DNA of 13,859 nt from GCA-003244245 sp052390115 (lineage in GTDB: Bacteria; Actinomycetota; Actinomycetes; Mycobacteriales; Pseudonocardiaceae), in the NCBI GenBank assembly GCA_052390115.1, contig JBQTHE010000111.1:1-13859 (forward strand). Direction: 5' to 3'. Shown here piece after piece: positions 1 through 7,419 of this stretch (within the stretch, counting starts at the first letter, position 1; each line of letters opens with the position of its first letter). Below the pieces are notes generated by a model that saw only the letters and a program-made list of their open reading frames with translations, was not told the origin of the DNA and did no database searches. The position numbers and the translations under genes were made by a program.

Positions 1-350
1 GAGATAACTTCCCGCTCCTCGGCAACGATTTCCGTACCCTGCACTGACGATGACTCCTTCTGTTTGCTGACTGGGCGAGCAATAGGGTATCATTCCCGGT
101 GGTGCGTTCACCCTATGACACCAAGCAGCGTTCCAGCACTCAACGCCACTCACGGCTTATCCACAAGGTGGGTTTGGCGCGATCCGGTCTCCCAGGTCAG
201 CACTTCGTTGAGCACAACCAGAGCTCTTTTTACTGCACTCATCCGTTTGGGCGACTGAACTGTGGCAACTCATCTGTGAACGGTCGGATAGTGTCCGGTA
301 GCCGCTCACTGTCCATCGCGGGTGTCGGCCCAACTCGGGAACGTGAGACA

Positions 351-400
351 GTCCCCACCGTGTCCCGCCGGACCTCGTACGGGACAGGCGCGGTGGGGAC
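351..400. repeat. Inverted repeat / bulged hairpin
   Basis: The left arm at 351-367 pairs with 380-386 plus 391-400. The outer 10 bp (GTCCCCACCG with CGGTGGGGAC) and the inner 7 bp (TGTCCCG with CGGGACA) are both perfect, separated on the right side by a 4-base bulge (GGCG, 387-390), with a 12-base loop. No T-run follows on either strand, so it is not a classical intrinsic terminator. It may be a U-less actinobacterial terminator, part of a structured RNA, or a remnant repeat. Confidence 0.45.
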
Positions 401-492
401 AGCCGTATCTCGCCTATCGATCTCGAGTCCTCCTCACCTAGCCCGACAGTTCCCTCCAGGACGGGCGACTAACCCGCTGATCAGCCGGTCAA

Positions 493-544
493 CCCACCGG
501 AACGGCCCCGGCCCAAAAATGGTGGGCCGGGGCGTTCCGGTGGG
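493..544. terminator. Long GC-rich hairpin, probable bidirectional terminator
   Basis: The arms at 493-515 and 523-544 pair over 22 bp with a single one-base bulge, around an 8-base loop that is A-rich on the plus strand (T-rich on the minus strand). It lies about 90 bases beyond the stop of the broken minus-strand gene at 633-1611, where a terminator for that gene would be expected. There is no clear U-tract after either arm, which is common for terminators in high-GC actinobacteria. The strength of the structure is seen directly; the terminator role is inferred. Confidence 0.5.
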
Positions 545-632
545 CACCTGGTACTTACTGCCATAGATCCGGCGATAGTCGGCAAGGGCGGGTGCACCCA
601 AGCGTTCCGCCATCATCTGGAGCGTTCACCCG

Positions 633-1611
633 TCAGGGTCTGTCCGAGACTTTCTCCAGTGTGTTGATACTGACGTGCGGCCAGATGATACGTCCGGGCC
701 GGCCGTCGGTGCGCGGGAAGAACTCCAGGTTCACTATTTGCAGGTACTGTAGACGCAACCTCGGAATAATCCCGCCAAGCCTCTGGATCCAGAACGTGGA
801 ATTCATGGATGCGGCGTCGGCTTGCCTCTCGATGAACGGGATATTGCTGACGCCGCCCAACGCGGTTGTCGTGTTCATCTCCAGGATAGTGGTCGTCCGC
901 ACGTTGACACCTTGGTTGTCCCGCTCCAACAGCCGATGCGGCTCTACCGGGTCGAAGCCCGGGAAGCCGGGTTGGCGAACACCCCGACGAAGGGGTTCTC
1001 ATGGAAAACTGGTAGGGCTCCAGGTAGGGGTTGGTCAAATCCTGGTTCACACCGACTGGCAGTCCGTCGACCGCTGGTATCTGCGCGACTCCGTTCACCT
1101 CGGAGCTGGTTCCCAGGGCCAGGACCGAGGTGCCGTGCGGGATGCTGGCCAACCGGCCCACGTTTATCCCGTCGTTCAAGTTGAGCATGTTGAGAAACAG
1201 CCCGGGTTCATGGTGAATGGCGAGGCCGGGCGCCCCGGCCACTTTACTTTGTGGGCGATCGACCACGGCAACCTAACGGATCACCTGTTCGTAGTCCAGT
1301 GTCACGATCAGCTGGTCGGTCTGCTCGGTCTGGTTGTCGTTGACGCCTCGATTGGGCACGCCCTTGTCCACGAGGGTGAAGTTGAGGGTCTCGGTGTACT
1401 GGTTGAGCAGCAGCCGGTAGTTGAGGGTACCCGGCCCGGTCCGGGCGAACGGCAGAGCGATCATGTTCCAGCCGTTAGCCGTGCTCACCCACCTTCCGGG
1501 CAGGTCCCGAAGCGGCCCCAGGTCTTCGTCGCCGGCCCGAGCAATCTCCTCGATGACGCGGTCTATGCCCAGTAGCCTCTGAAGACGCCTGTCATCTTGC
1601 GTGGCAGTCAA
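633..1611 (-). pseudogene. Broken conserved hypothetical protein gene (nonsense plus two frameshifts)
   Basis: This was once a single gene of about 325 codons. It starts at a TTG (1609-1611) with a good ribosome binding site, GGAGGGG at 1617-1623, five bases upstream. The first 112 residues include RGWNMIALPF-like sequence (read here as NGWNMIALPF) and LVDKGVPNRGVNDN, and end at an in-frame TAG at 1273-1275. The same frame then resumes with AGAPGLAIHHEPGLFLNM and IPHGTSVLALG. Near 990-1000 the sensible reading moves one frame (ENPFVGVFANP), and near 965-970 it moves again to FPGFDPVEPHRLLERDNQGV, continuing through NIPFIERQADAASMNSTFWIQ and LRLQYLQIVNLEFFPR to INTLEKVSDRP and a stop at 633-635. 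From memory the family has a Gln at the TAG position, so a CAG-to-TAG change is likely. Both shifts fit loss of one base. The family is a conserved bacterial hypothetical protein; its function is unknown to me, with a lipocalin or heme-binding-like barrel only a loose guess. Confidence 0.8.
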
Positions 1612-1745
1612 TGTTTCCCCTCCTTGTCAGATCCGCCTGAACGGCACTGTTGTATTGAGGCGAAGAGCGTCCTCGCCGCGCACCAAGCAGGAAACCAAGA
1701 CCCTTCAAGTGCCCGGTCCAAACCCCCAATAAACCGGACATTTGA

Positions 1746-3194
1746 GGCTCTACACCACGAACCTGGGACGGGGCGTTCTGATCCGTGTGCGTGCATGATC
1801 GCAAGTTGTGGTTCCGTGGGCAAGGAGGAGCCGTAGTCGGTAGTTGTCGAAGTTGCGGAATCCGTGTCCGATGCGGCGGGTGGTTTCGATCAGGAGATTG
1901 ATCGCTTCGGGGGGCCATTGGAGGCGCCGCCGGTGTCGAAGTAGGCGAGTAGCTCGGTGCGCCAGGCGCGCAGGGTGCGGCCGAGGCGGGCGACTTCGGG
2001 GACGGGGCAGGACAGCGCAGCGGTGATGATCTTCTCGGCTTGGGTGCGGCCGGTTTCGGGGTCGGTGGCCTGGTAGAGGGCCATTAGGTCCTGGGCGATG
2101 ACCCAGGCTGCGGTGACCTCGCCGTCGGGGTCGCCGGCGTCGAGCCGGTCGCGTAGCTTGCCCCAGCCGCGCTGATCGAGGCGGTCGGCGCGGCGGCGCA
2201 GCAACCGCCTCGCGCGGTAGAGCGGGTCTTGTTGGTGGCCGCGGTGGCCGGTCTGGGCGTGCTGAACGCGGCGACGCACGTCATCCAGTGCGGTCAACCC
2301 GAGTTTGACCACGTGGAAGGCGTCGAGCACGCGCACCGCGTCGGGTAGCTGGTCGGCCAGGGCGGTTGCATACCCACGGAAGGGGTCCAGTGCGGCGGTG
2401 ACGATCTGGGTCGGCCACTGCTCGGACCGTTGGGCCAGCCACCCGGCCAGCACCGCGTCGGAACGGCCTTCGACCAGGTCCAGCAGCCGCGCCGGGCGCC
2501 CAGGGGTGAGATCGACGATGCCGGTGGCGTACTGGGTGTGTCGAGCCGGGCCGCCGCGCTGCCAGGCGTGCTCATCGACCCCGATCGCGGTGACACCCTC
2601 GAGTCGGGCCGGGTCATCCACCACCGGCGTCCCCCGGCCGGTGACTTGCCGCATGATCGTGTGCCAGGACACCCCCAACTCGCGGGCTTGCCCGGCGACG
2701 GTACCCGCGCGCGAGGCGACCTGCTCGACGGCGGCCGCCCGGGCCGTTCGGTGAGCACCGCCCGCGCCGTGATCTCGGCATGGGTCTCAGTCCAGGTCTT
2801 GACCTCGCACAGCTCGTGGCGACACGCCCAGACCCGCTTGACCCAGCACAACACCACCGGCCGACCACCAATCGGCAGATCCCCAATCCAGCTCGGGCGA
2901 CGGTCCTTGGCGGTGGCCACCGCCCCGCAACCTGGGCACCCGACCAGATCGGCCGTGGTCTGGATCAACAGCTCCACCTCACCGCCGGCCTCGGCGCAGG
3001 CCAGCACCTCGAACCCGGCCAAGCCGAACAGCGCACCAACCACCGCCGGAGTAGCGTCTGCGACCACCTGGGTCCTCCTCGATCCTCGTGATCTCTTGGC
3101 TGTGATCACAGATCGTGAAGGCCCCAGGCCTGACTGCAGCGCACCTTGACAACGCGTGTCGTCCGCTCACCTCCCAGCTTGATGCCGAAGAGCC
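1746..3194. mobile_element. ISL3-family insertion sequence, decayed
   Basis: The element is about 1449 bp. The left end begins GGCTCT at 1746 and the right end finishes AGAGCC at 3194. Read inward, the ends share GGCTCT at positions 1-6 and CTGGGA at 18-23, with roughly 16 of 25 bases matching, so the terminal inverted repeats are imperfect. GGCTCT termini are typical of ISL3-family elements as I know them. The single transposase gene fills the element on the minus strand and its stop codon lies inside the left terminal repeat. The 8-base flanks (1738-1745 and 3195-3202) match at only 3 of 8 positions, so no target duplication is visible. The right end lies five bases from the stop codon of the RIO kinase gene. 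Confidence 0.8.
1750..3109 (-). pseudogene. ISL3-family transposase, two frameshifts
   Basis: The restored product would be about 453 residues, close to the usual ISL3 length. It starts at a GTG (3107-3109). The N-terminal part has a zinc-ribbon-like pattern (CPGCG, then WACRHELCEVKTWTE) typical of the ISL3 zinc-finger domain. The DDE transposase domain follows: GVDEHAWQRGG with the first Asp, DPFRGYATAL with the second Asp, and near the end EAINLLIETTRRIGHGFRNF and NYRLRLLLAHG, where family members carry the catalytic Glu. One base is missing near 2745-2750 in a GC run (the reading changes from AVLTER to ARAAAVEQVASRAG) and another at the six-G run 1909-1914 (NGP-EAIN instead of NGPTEAIN). 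The stop is TAG at 1750-1752. The frame arithmetic agrees with exactly two single-base losses. As sequenced, no intact transposase is made. Confidence 0.85.
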
Positions 3195-3199
3195 CGTTA

Positions 3200-4192
3200 T
3201 CAGCGATCATCGCTCTTGTCTAATGGGCCGCCGTGATCGGGTAGCGGCGATCTGAATCCGGACTCGGTGCGTCGCAGGACGCGCTCCGTTCCGGCGTCGG
3301 CGACTTCCTTGGGCAGGCCGTGGGCGGTGAACCAGTCGGTCACGATCCGCACATCCCGGGCGAGGAATGCCGGTCCCTGCGGGTTGGCGACGATGTCCAC
3401 CACCTGCGGCAGGTCGATGAGCACCAGCCGCCCGCGGTGCACCAGCAGGTTGAACGGGGACAGGTCGCCGTGGGCCAGGCCCTCGTCGGTGAGCACCACC
3501 AGCGCGTCGATGAGCTGGTTCCACAGCTTGCGCAGCGTCGCGGGTTCGGGGCGCAGTTGGGCCAGCCGGGGAGCCGCTTGCCCGTCCGGTTCGTCGAGGT
3601 ACTCCAGCAGCAGCTCAGTGCCGTGCAGTTGCGCCGGGTAGGGCACTGGGGCGCCCAGGTGCCAGAGCCGGCACAGCGCGCTGAACTCCGCGGCTGACCA
3701 CTGCCCGGACAGCAGGTCGCGGCCGAATGCGGTGCGCCGGGCCATCGCCCGGGTCTCCCGGGAGCGGCGCACCCGCCGCCCTTCGAGGTAGGCGGCGTCG
3801 CGGTGGAACATCCGGTGTTCGGCGGTGCGGTAGCGCTTGGCGGCGAGCAGGCATGATCGGGATGTGCCGGGTATTGCGCGCTCCACCAGGTGCACGTCGG
3901 CTTCCTTGCCGGTCTTGAGCACACCGAGCTCGGTGTCGACCGCGGCGAGCTCGGTGACCAGCCAGTCCGGGTGGGGTGTCGGACCATGCTGCCCGACGTC
4001 CCAGGTCGACCACCGGTCCCCGTCGATCGGGTCATCATCGGGTGGCGGCGGGTTGGGGATGCGCTGGCGCGCCGGTGGTTCGTCGTCATCGTCGAACTGG
4101 CGCCGATGCCGCCACGCGCTGGCTTCATCGAGTCCTGTAACAGTGTTATCAAAGCGGCTGCGCCGCATGGGCAGCCGGTCATGCTGTGGCAC
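3200..4192 (-). CDS. RIO-type serine/threonine protein kinase
   Basis: The product is 330 residues, starting at GTG 4190-4192 with AAGGAG (4200-4205) seven bases upstream. Residues 34-60 are an acidic, Pro-rich leader. The RIO kinase core follows: the nucleotide-binding segment LKTGKEADV at 92-100, the catalytic Lys in LAAKRY (Lys119), the catalytic loop HGDLSPFNLL at 241-250 (Asp243, Asn248), and the metal-binding IDLPQ at 259-263 (Asp260). All key residues are present, so an active cytoplasmic ATP-dependent kinase or ATPase is expected. Archaeal and eukaryotic RIO proteins act in small-subunit ribosome maturation; the role of actinobacterial members is not established, and the nearby ribosome-related genes are only suggestive. 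The gene stops five bases from the insertion sequence, but the C-terminus looks complete. About 200 bases separate it from the M28 remnant upstream. Confidence 0.88.
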   Translation of the reverse strand: MPQHDRLPMRRSRFDNTVTGLDEASAWRHRRQFDDDDEPPARQRIPNPPPPDDDPIDGDRWSTWDVGQHGPTPHPDWLVTELAAVDTELGVLKTGKEADVHLVERAIPGTSRSCLLAAKRYRTAEHRMFHRDAAYLEGRRVRRSRETRAMARRTAFGRDLLSGQWSAAEFSALCRLWHLGAPVPYPAQLHGTELLLEYLDEPDGQAAPRLAQLRPEPATLRKLWNQLIDALVVLTDEGLAHGDLSPFNLLVHRGRLVLIDLPQVVDIVANPQGPAFLARDVRIVTDWFTAHGLPKEVADAGTERVLRRTESGFRSPLPDHGGPLDKSDDR

Positions 4193-4395
4193 GGGAAATC
4201 TCCTTGGGGTGACGCCACCCCGGAACAGATCAGCCGGCCGGGTGGCGGGAGGGCAAGGTCAGGTCGAGCTGCACACCACTGGCAGCCATGGCCTGCCACC
4301 TCCTCCCGCTGTGTGGGCCCGCACGGCGGGCACCTGCCGTCATCGTGACGTACAGCGTGGCCCGACACGCCGGTGGTGGGCAACCGAATTCGCGC

Positions 4396-5082
4396 TCAGA
4401 ACTTGTAGGTCCGTGCCACGACGACGGTGTCGCTGTAAGAATGCCGTGACTCGAGGTCTGGTGGGCGGGGCTGGAATCCGGGGACGTCGACCAGCCCGCG
4501 GGTCTGGTCGTAGGCGGAGATCCGCAGCGGACCCTGGTGTGTGGTGCGCAGCGTGAGGTCGATTCCCTCGGGCGGCAGGTCGCCGAAGCGCACCTCGGTG
4601 GGCCATCGGCCTGGTCCGGTGCCGACGAGGGTGATGGCGGCGGGGGCCAGCATTGCGGCGATCGCCGCCCCGTCGTCGGAAGCCCCCGGACCGGTCGCGA
4701 CCGAGTCGTAGTGCGCGGCGAGCACGACGCTGCCCGTCGGGTCCCGCCCCGGAAGGGCGGCGACGATGTTGTCCACCCGACCGAAGGACGCCACGCCCTC
4801 GACGGTGAACGCGCCCACCCCTCTGGTGATCTCCACCGAAAACCCCGCCGAGCGCAGTGCACCGGCCAGGTAGTCCCGGGCGCGATCGCTGGCCGCGCTG
4901 CCCAGCGGGCGGGGCTCGGTGGCGAACTCTCGGAGCGGAGCCAACGCCCGCTCCGCGCTGAAGTCGCGGCCTGGCGCCGAGGCCGGAACCGGGCTCGGTG
5001 GCCGGTCGGACAGCAGCGTGAGCACGGCGACCACGACGACAACCAGCACCGCGCCCCACGCGGCCGCCGTCCGGCTACCCAT
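4396..5082 (-). CDS. Internally deleted M28-family peptidase remnant
   Basis: The open frame encodes 228 residues from ATG 5080-5082. Residues 9-25 form one membrane segment or signal anchor (AVLVVVVVAVLTLL). Residues 43-145 resemble the start of an M28 zinc aminopeptidase domain, with AAHYDSVATGPGASDDGAA at 122-140 giving His124 and Asp126 of HxD and the zinc-bridging Asp136. The sequence then passes directly, near residues 145-160, into a tail (GIDLTLRT, GPLRISAYDQTRGL, YSDTVVVARTYKF) like the extreme C-terminus of much longer multi-pass actinobacterial M28 proteins. The Glu-Glu catalytic pair, the later zinc ligands and the membrane domain are absent, so peptidase activity is not expected. 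The frame is open across the join, as after an in-frame deletion. It diverges from proS across a 138-base gap. It may be a pseudogene or a small anchored protein that is still expressed. Confidence 0.65.
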   Translation of the reverse strand: MGSRTAAAWGAVLVVVVVAVLTLLSDRPPSPVPASAPGRDFSAERALAPLREFATEPRPLGSAASDRARDYLAGALRSAGFSVEITRGVGAFTVEGVASFGRVDNIVAALPGRDPTGSVVLAAHYDSVATGPGASDDGAAIAAMLAPAAITLVGTGPGRWPTEVRFGDLPPEGIDLTLRTTHQGPLRISAYDQTRGLVDVPGFQPRPPDLESRHSYSDTVVVARTYKF

Positions 5083-5220
5083 GATCGCTGCCCACGCCGC
5101 CGACGGTCACCCGGCCGATCGAGAGGATCACGCTCGCGAAGGTAACCGGGAGGACCGACACACCAGGCTGCGGATACGCTGCGATCCTTGCGAGTCCGCC
5201 GTCCGAGGAGCCCCAGAATC

Positions 5221-6969
5221 ATGATCACCAGGCTGTCGACGCTGTTCCTGCGCACCCTGCGCGAGGACCCGGCGGACGCCGAGGTGCCCAGCCACAAGCT
5301 GCTGGTGCGCGCCGGGTACGTCCGCCGCGTCGCCCCGGGGATCTACTCGTGGTTGCCACTGGGCTTGCGGGTGCTGCGCAACATCGAGGCCGTAGTCCGA
5401 GACGAGATGGACGCGATCGGCGCCCAGGAGATCCAGTTCCCTGCGCTGCTGCCCCGGGAGCCCTACCAGGTCACCGGCCGCTGGACCGAGTACGGCGCGA
5501 GCCTGTTCCGGCTGCACGACCGCAAGGGTGCCGACTACCTGCTCGGCCCCACCCACGAAGAACTGTTCACCCTCACCGTCAAGGGGGAGTTCAGTTCCTA
5601 CAAGGACTATCCGGTGATCCTCTACCAGGTGCAGAACAAGTACCGGGACGAGGAGCGACCCCGGGCTGGCATCCTGCGCGGCCGGGAGTTCCTGATGAAG
5701 GACTCCTATTCCTTCGACCTCTCCGACGAAGGACTCGCGGAGTCCTACCGGCGCCACCGCGAGGCCTACGTCAAGATTTTCGACCGGCTCGGGCTGCGCT
5801 ACGTGATCGTGTCGGCGATGTCCGGGGCGATGGGCGGATCGGCCAGTGAGGAGTTCCTCGCCGAAGTGGAGACCGGCGAGGACACCTTCGTGCGCAGCCC
5901 CGAGTCCGGGTACGCGGCCAACGTCGAGGCAGTGATCACGCCGGTGCCGCCGGAGCTGCCCATCGACGGTCGGCCCGCGGCCCGGGTGCTGCACACCCCG
6001 AACACCCCGACCATCGACACCCTGGTTGAGCACCTCAACGGCGCGGATCTGGGCCGCACCTTCAGCGCCGCCGACACCCTGAAGAACGTCCTGGTCAAGA
6101 CCCGGCCACCCGGCGCTGAGGACTGGGCGCTGCTCGGAGTCGGGATTCCCGGCGACCGTGAGGTCGACATGAAACGGCTGACGGCCTCGCTGGCGCCGGC
6201 CGAGGTGGCGCTGCTGGACGAGGCGGATTTCGCCGCGCACCCGTTCCTGATCAAGGGGTATATCGGGCCGGGCGCACTGGCCGGCCACGACGTGCGCTAC
6301 CTCGTCGACCCCCGGGTGGTACGGGGCACCGCGTGGGCGACCGGGGCCGACCGGCCCGACCACCACGTTGTCGATCTGGTGTGCGGGCGTGACTTCACCC
6401 CCGACGGCACCGTCGAGGCCGCCGAAGTGCGCGCCGGCGACCCATCGCCGGACGGGGTCGGCACCCTGGTCGCCGCCCGCGGTATCGAGATCGGGCACAT
6501 CTTCCAGCTCGGCCGCAAGTACGCCGACGCCTTCGCGCTGGACGCACCCGGCCCTGATGGCAAGCCGATCCGGATCACCATGGGCTGCTACGGGATCGGG
6601 GTCTCCCGGCTGGTCGGCGCCATCGCCGAGCAGAGCCACGACGAGCACGGGTTGATCTGGCCACGCGAGGTCGCCCCAGCCGACGTGCACGTCGTGATCG
6701 CGGGCAAGGACGAGGCGGTCCGGGTCGCGGGCGAGCAGCTGGCCGCCGACCTGGGCATGGCTGGGCTGCGGGTGATACTCGATGACCGCCCGGCCACGCC
6801 GGGCGTGAAGTTCGCCGACGCCGAGCTGATCGGCGTGCCGACCATTCTCGTGGTGGGGCGCGGTCTGGCGTCGGGAGTCGTCGAAGTGAAGGACCGGGCC
6901 ACCGGGGAGCGCACCGAGGTACCGGTGGACGGCGCGGTCGCGCACCTGCAGGAGCTGTGTCGTAAGTAA
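5221..6969 (+). CDS. proS: Prolyl-tRNA synthetase (bacterial type, with editing domain)
   Basis: This enzyme charges tRNA-Pro with proline in the cytoplasm. The start chosen is ATG 5221 (MITRLSTLFLRTL), with GAGGAG at 5205-5210 ten bases upstream; the frame is open to a TTG at 5188, but family proteins begin at MITRLS. The product is 582 residues, normal for the bacterial type. Class II motifs are intact: motif 1 around 55-75 (EMDAIGAQEIQFPAL), the proline-site THEE at 111-114, motif 2 at 139-166 (NKYRDEERPR ... RGREFLMKDSYSFD), and motif 3 at 454-467 (MGCYGIGVSRLVGA, Arg463). About 220-400 is the inserted Ala/Cys-editing domain of the bacterial form, and about 480-575 the anticodon-binding domain. 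A possible -10 hexamer TACGCT at 5175-5180 has no convincing -35. The convergent YjbQ-family gene ends only 18 bases downstream, with no terminator hairpin seen between them. Confidence 0.97.
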   Translation: MITRLSTLFLRTLREDPADAEVPSHKLLVRAGYVRRVAPGIYSWLPLGLRVLRNIEAVVRDEMDAIGAQEIQFPALLPREPYQVTGRWTEYGASLFRLHDRKGADYLLGPTHEELFTLTVKGEFSSYKDYPVILYQVQNKYRDEERPRAGILRGREFLMKDSYSFDLSDEGLAESYRRHREAYVKIFDRLGLRYVIVSAMSGAMGGSASEEFLAEVETGEDTFVRSPESGYAANVEAVITPVPPELPIDGRPAARVLHTPNTPTIDTLVEHLNGADLGRTFSAADTLKNVLVKTRPPGAEDWALLGVGIPGDREVDMKRLTASLAPAEVALLDEADFAAHPFLIKGYIGPGALAGHDVRYLVDPRVVRGTAWATGADRPDHHVVDLVCGRDFTPDGTVEAAEVRAGDPSPDGVGTLVAARGIEIGHIFQLGRKYADAFALDAPGPDGKPIRITMGCYGIGVSRLVGAIAEQSHDEHGLIWPREVAPADVHVVIAGKDEAVRVAGEQLAADLGMAGLRVILDDRPATPGVKFADAELIGVPTILVVGRGLASGVVEVKDRATGERTEVPVDGAVAHLQELCRK

Positions 6970-6987
6970 TCCTGGGTCGTCAATAGG

Positions 6988-7398
6988 TCAGCCGGGCAGG
7001 AAGCTCAACCGGACAGTGCGGACCGGGTTGTCGCCATTGGTGTCCACCAGGCAGATCGACTGCCAGGTGCCCAGCGCGGCCTGCCCGCCGAGCACCGGGA
7101 CGCTGGCGTAGGGCGGCAGCAGAGCGGGCAGCAGGTGATCCCTGCCGTGCCCGGGGGAGCCGTGCCGGTGAAGCCAGCCGCCGTCGCTGGGCAGCAGCTC
7201 ACGCAGCACAGTGAGCAGGTCGGTGTCGCTGCCCGAACCGGTCTCGATCACCGCGAGGCCGGCGGTGGCATGTGGCACCCACACATGCAGGAGGCCGTCG
7301 CGGGCGCCTGCTCGGTTGAGGAATGCGCGGCATTCCGCGGTGAGGTCACGCACCTGCTCGCGCGAGCCGGTCTCGATTCGGAGTTCCTCGGTGTGCAC
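6988..7398 (-). CDS. YjbQ/UPF0047-family protein
   Basis: The product is 136 residues, the usual size for this one-domain cytoplasmic family (secondary thiamine-phosphate synthase family; E. coli YjbQ has weak thiamine-phosphate synthase activity and its main role is uncertain). The family marks are clear: VPHATAGLAVIE at 41-52 with His43, the His-rich loop WLHRHGSPGHGRDHL at 75-89, and SVPVLGGQAALGTWQSI at 99-115, which matches the UPF0047 signature ending in GTWQ. The start is GTG 7396-7398 with only a weak ribosome binding site. It lies 21 bases after the stop of the DUF4439 gene on the same strand, so it is probably the last gene of that operon, and it converges on proS. Confidence 0.92.
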   Translation of the reverse strand: MHTEELRIETGSREQVRDLTAECRAFLNRAGARDGLLHVWVPHATAGLAVIETGSGSDTDLLTVLRELLPSDGGWLHRHGSPGHGRDHLLPALLPPYASVPVLGGQAALGTWQSICLVDTNGDNPVRTVRLSFLPG

Positions 7399-7419
7399 GT
7401 CACGACGGTAGCGGTCGGC

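Larger units (their letters stand above)
1..632. other. Gene-poor leading segment with two strong hairpins
   Basis: No reading frame here has convincing protein character. The only possible coding trace is at the extreme left: plus-strand frame 3 reads DNFPLLGNDFRTLH and stops at 45-47, which could be the last 14 residues of a gene entering from the left, but this is too short to judge. The rest holds a perfect DnaA-box-like nonamer at 157-165 and two long inverted repeats at 351-400 and 493-544, listed separately. The segment is probably intergenic DNA or remains of decayed genes. Confidence 0.5.

Noticed and set aside
434..616. 60-residue minus-strand frame (MMAERLGAPALADYRRIYG...) just after the broken gene
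   Set aside because: The first 25 residues look somewhat protein-like, but there is no ribosome binding site, and half of the frame is the long hairpin at 493-544. It may be a gene-start remnant, but this could not be supported.
592..1575. 327-residue plus-strand open frame
   Set aside because: It is the shadow of the broken minus-strand gene, whose three pieces match one conserved family.
1905..1920. Programmed frameshifting at the C6/G6 run to make the transposase
   Set aside because: ISL3 transposases are normally single-frame, and a second independent frameshift near 2748 has no slippery signal, so decay or a read error is simpler.
5128..6945. 605-residue open frame opposite proS
   Set aside because: It mirrors proS in GC-rich DNA, where stop codons are rare on the other strand. 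It has no family motifs, while proS is complete.
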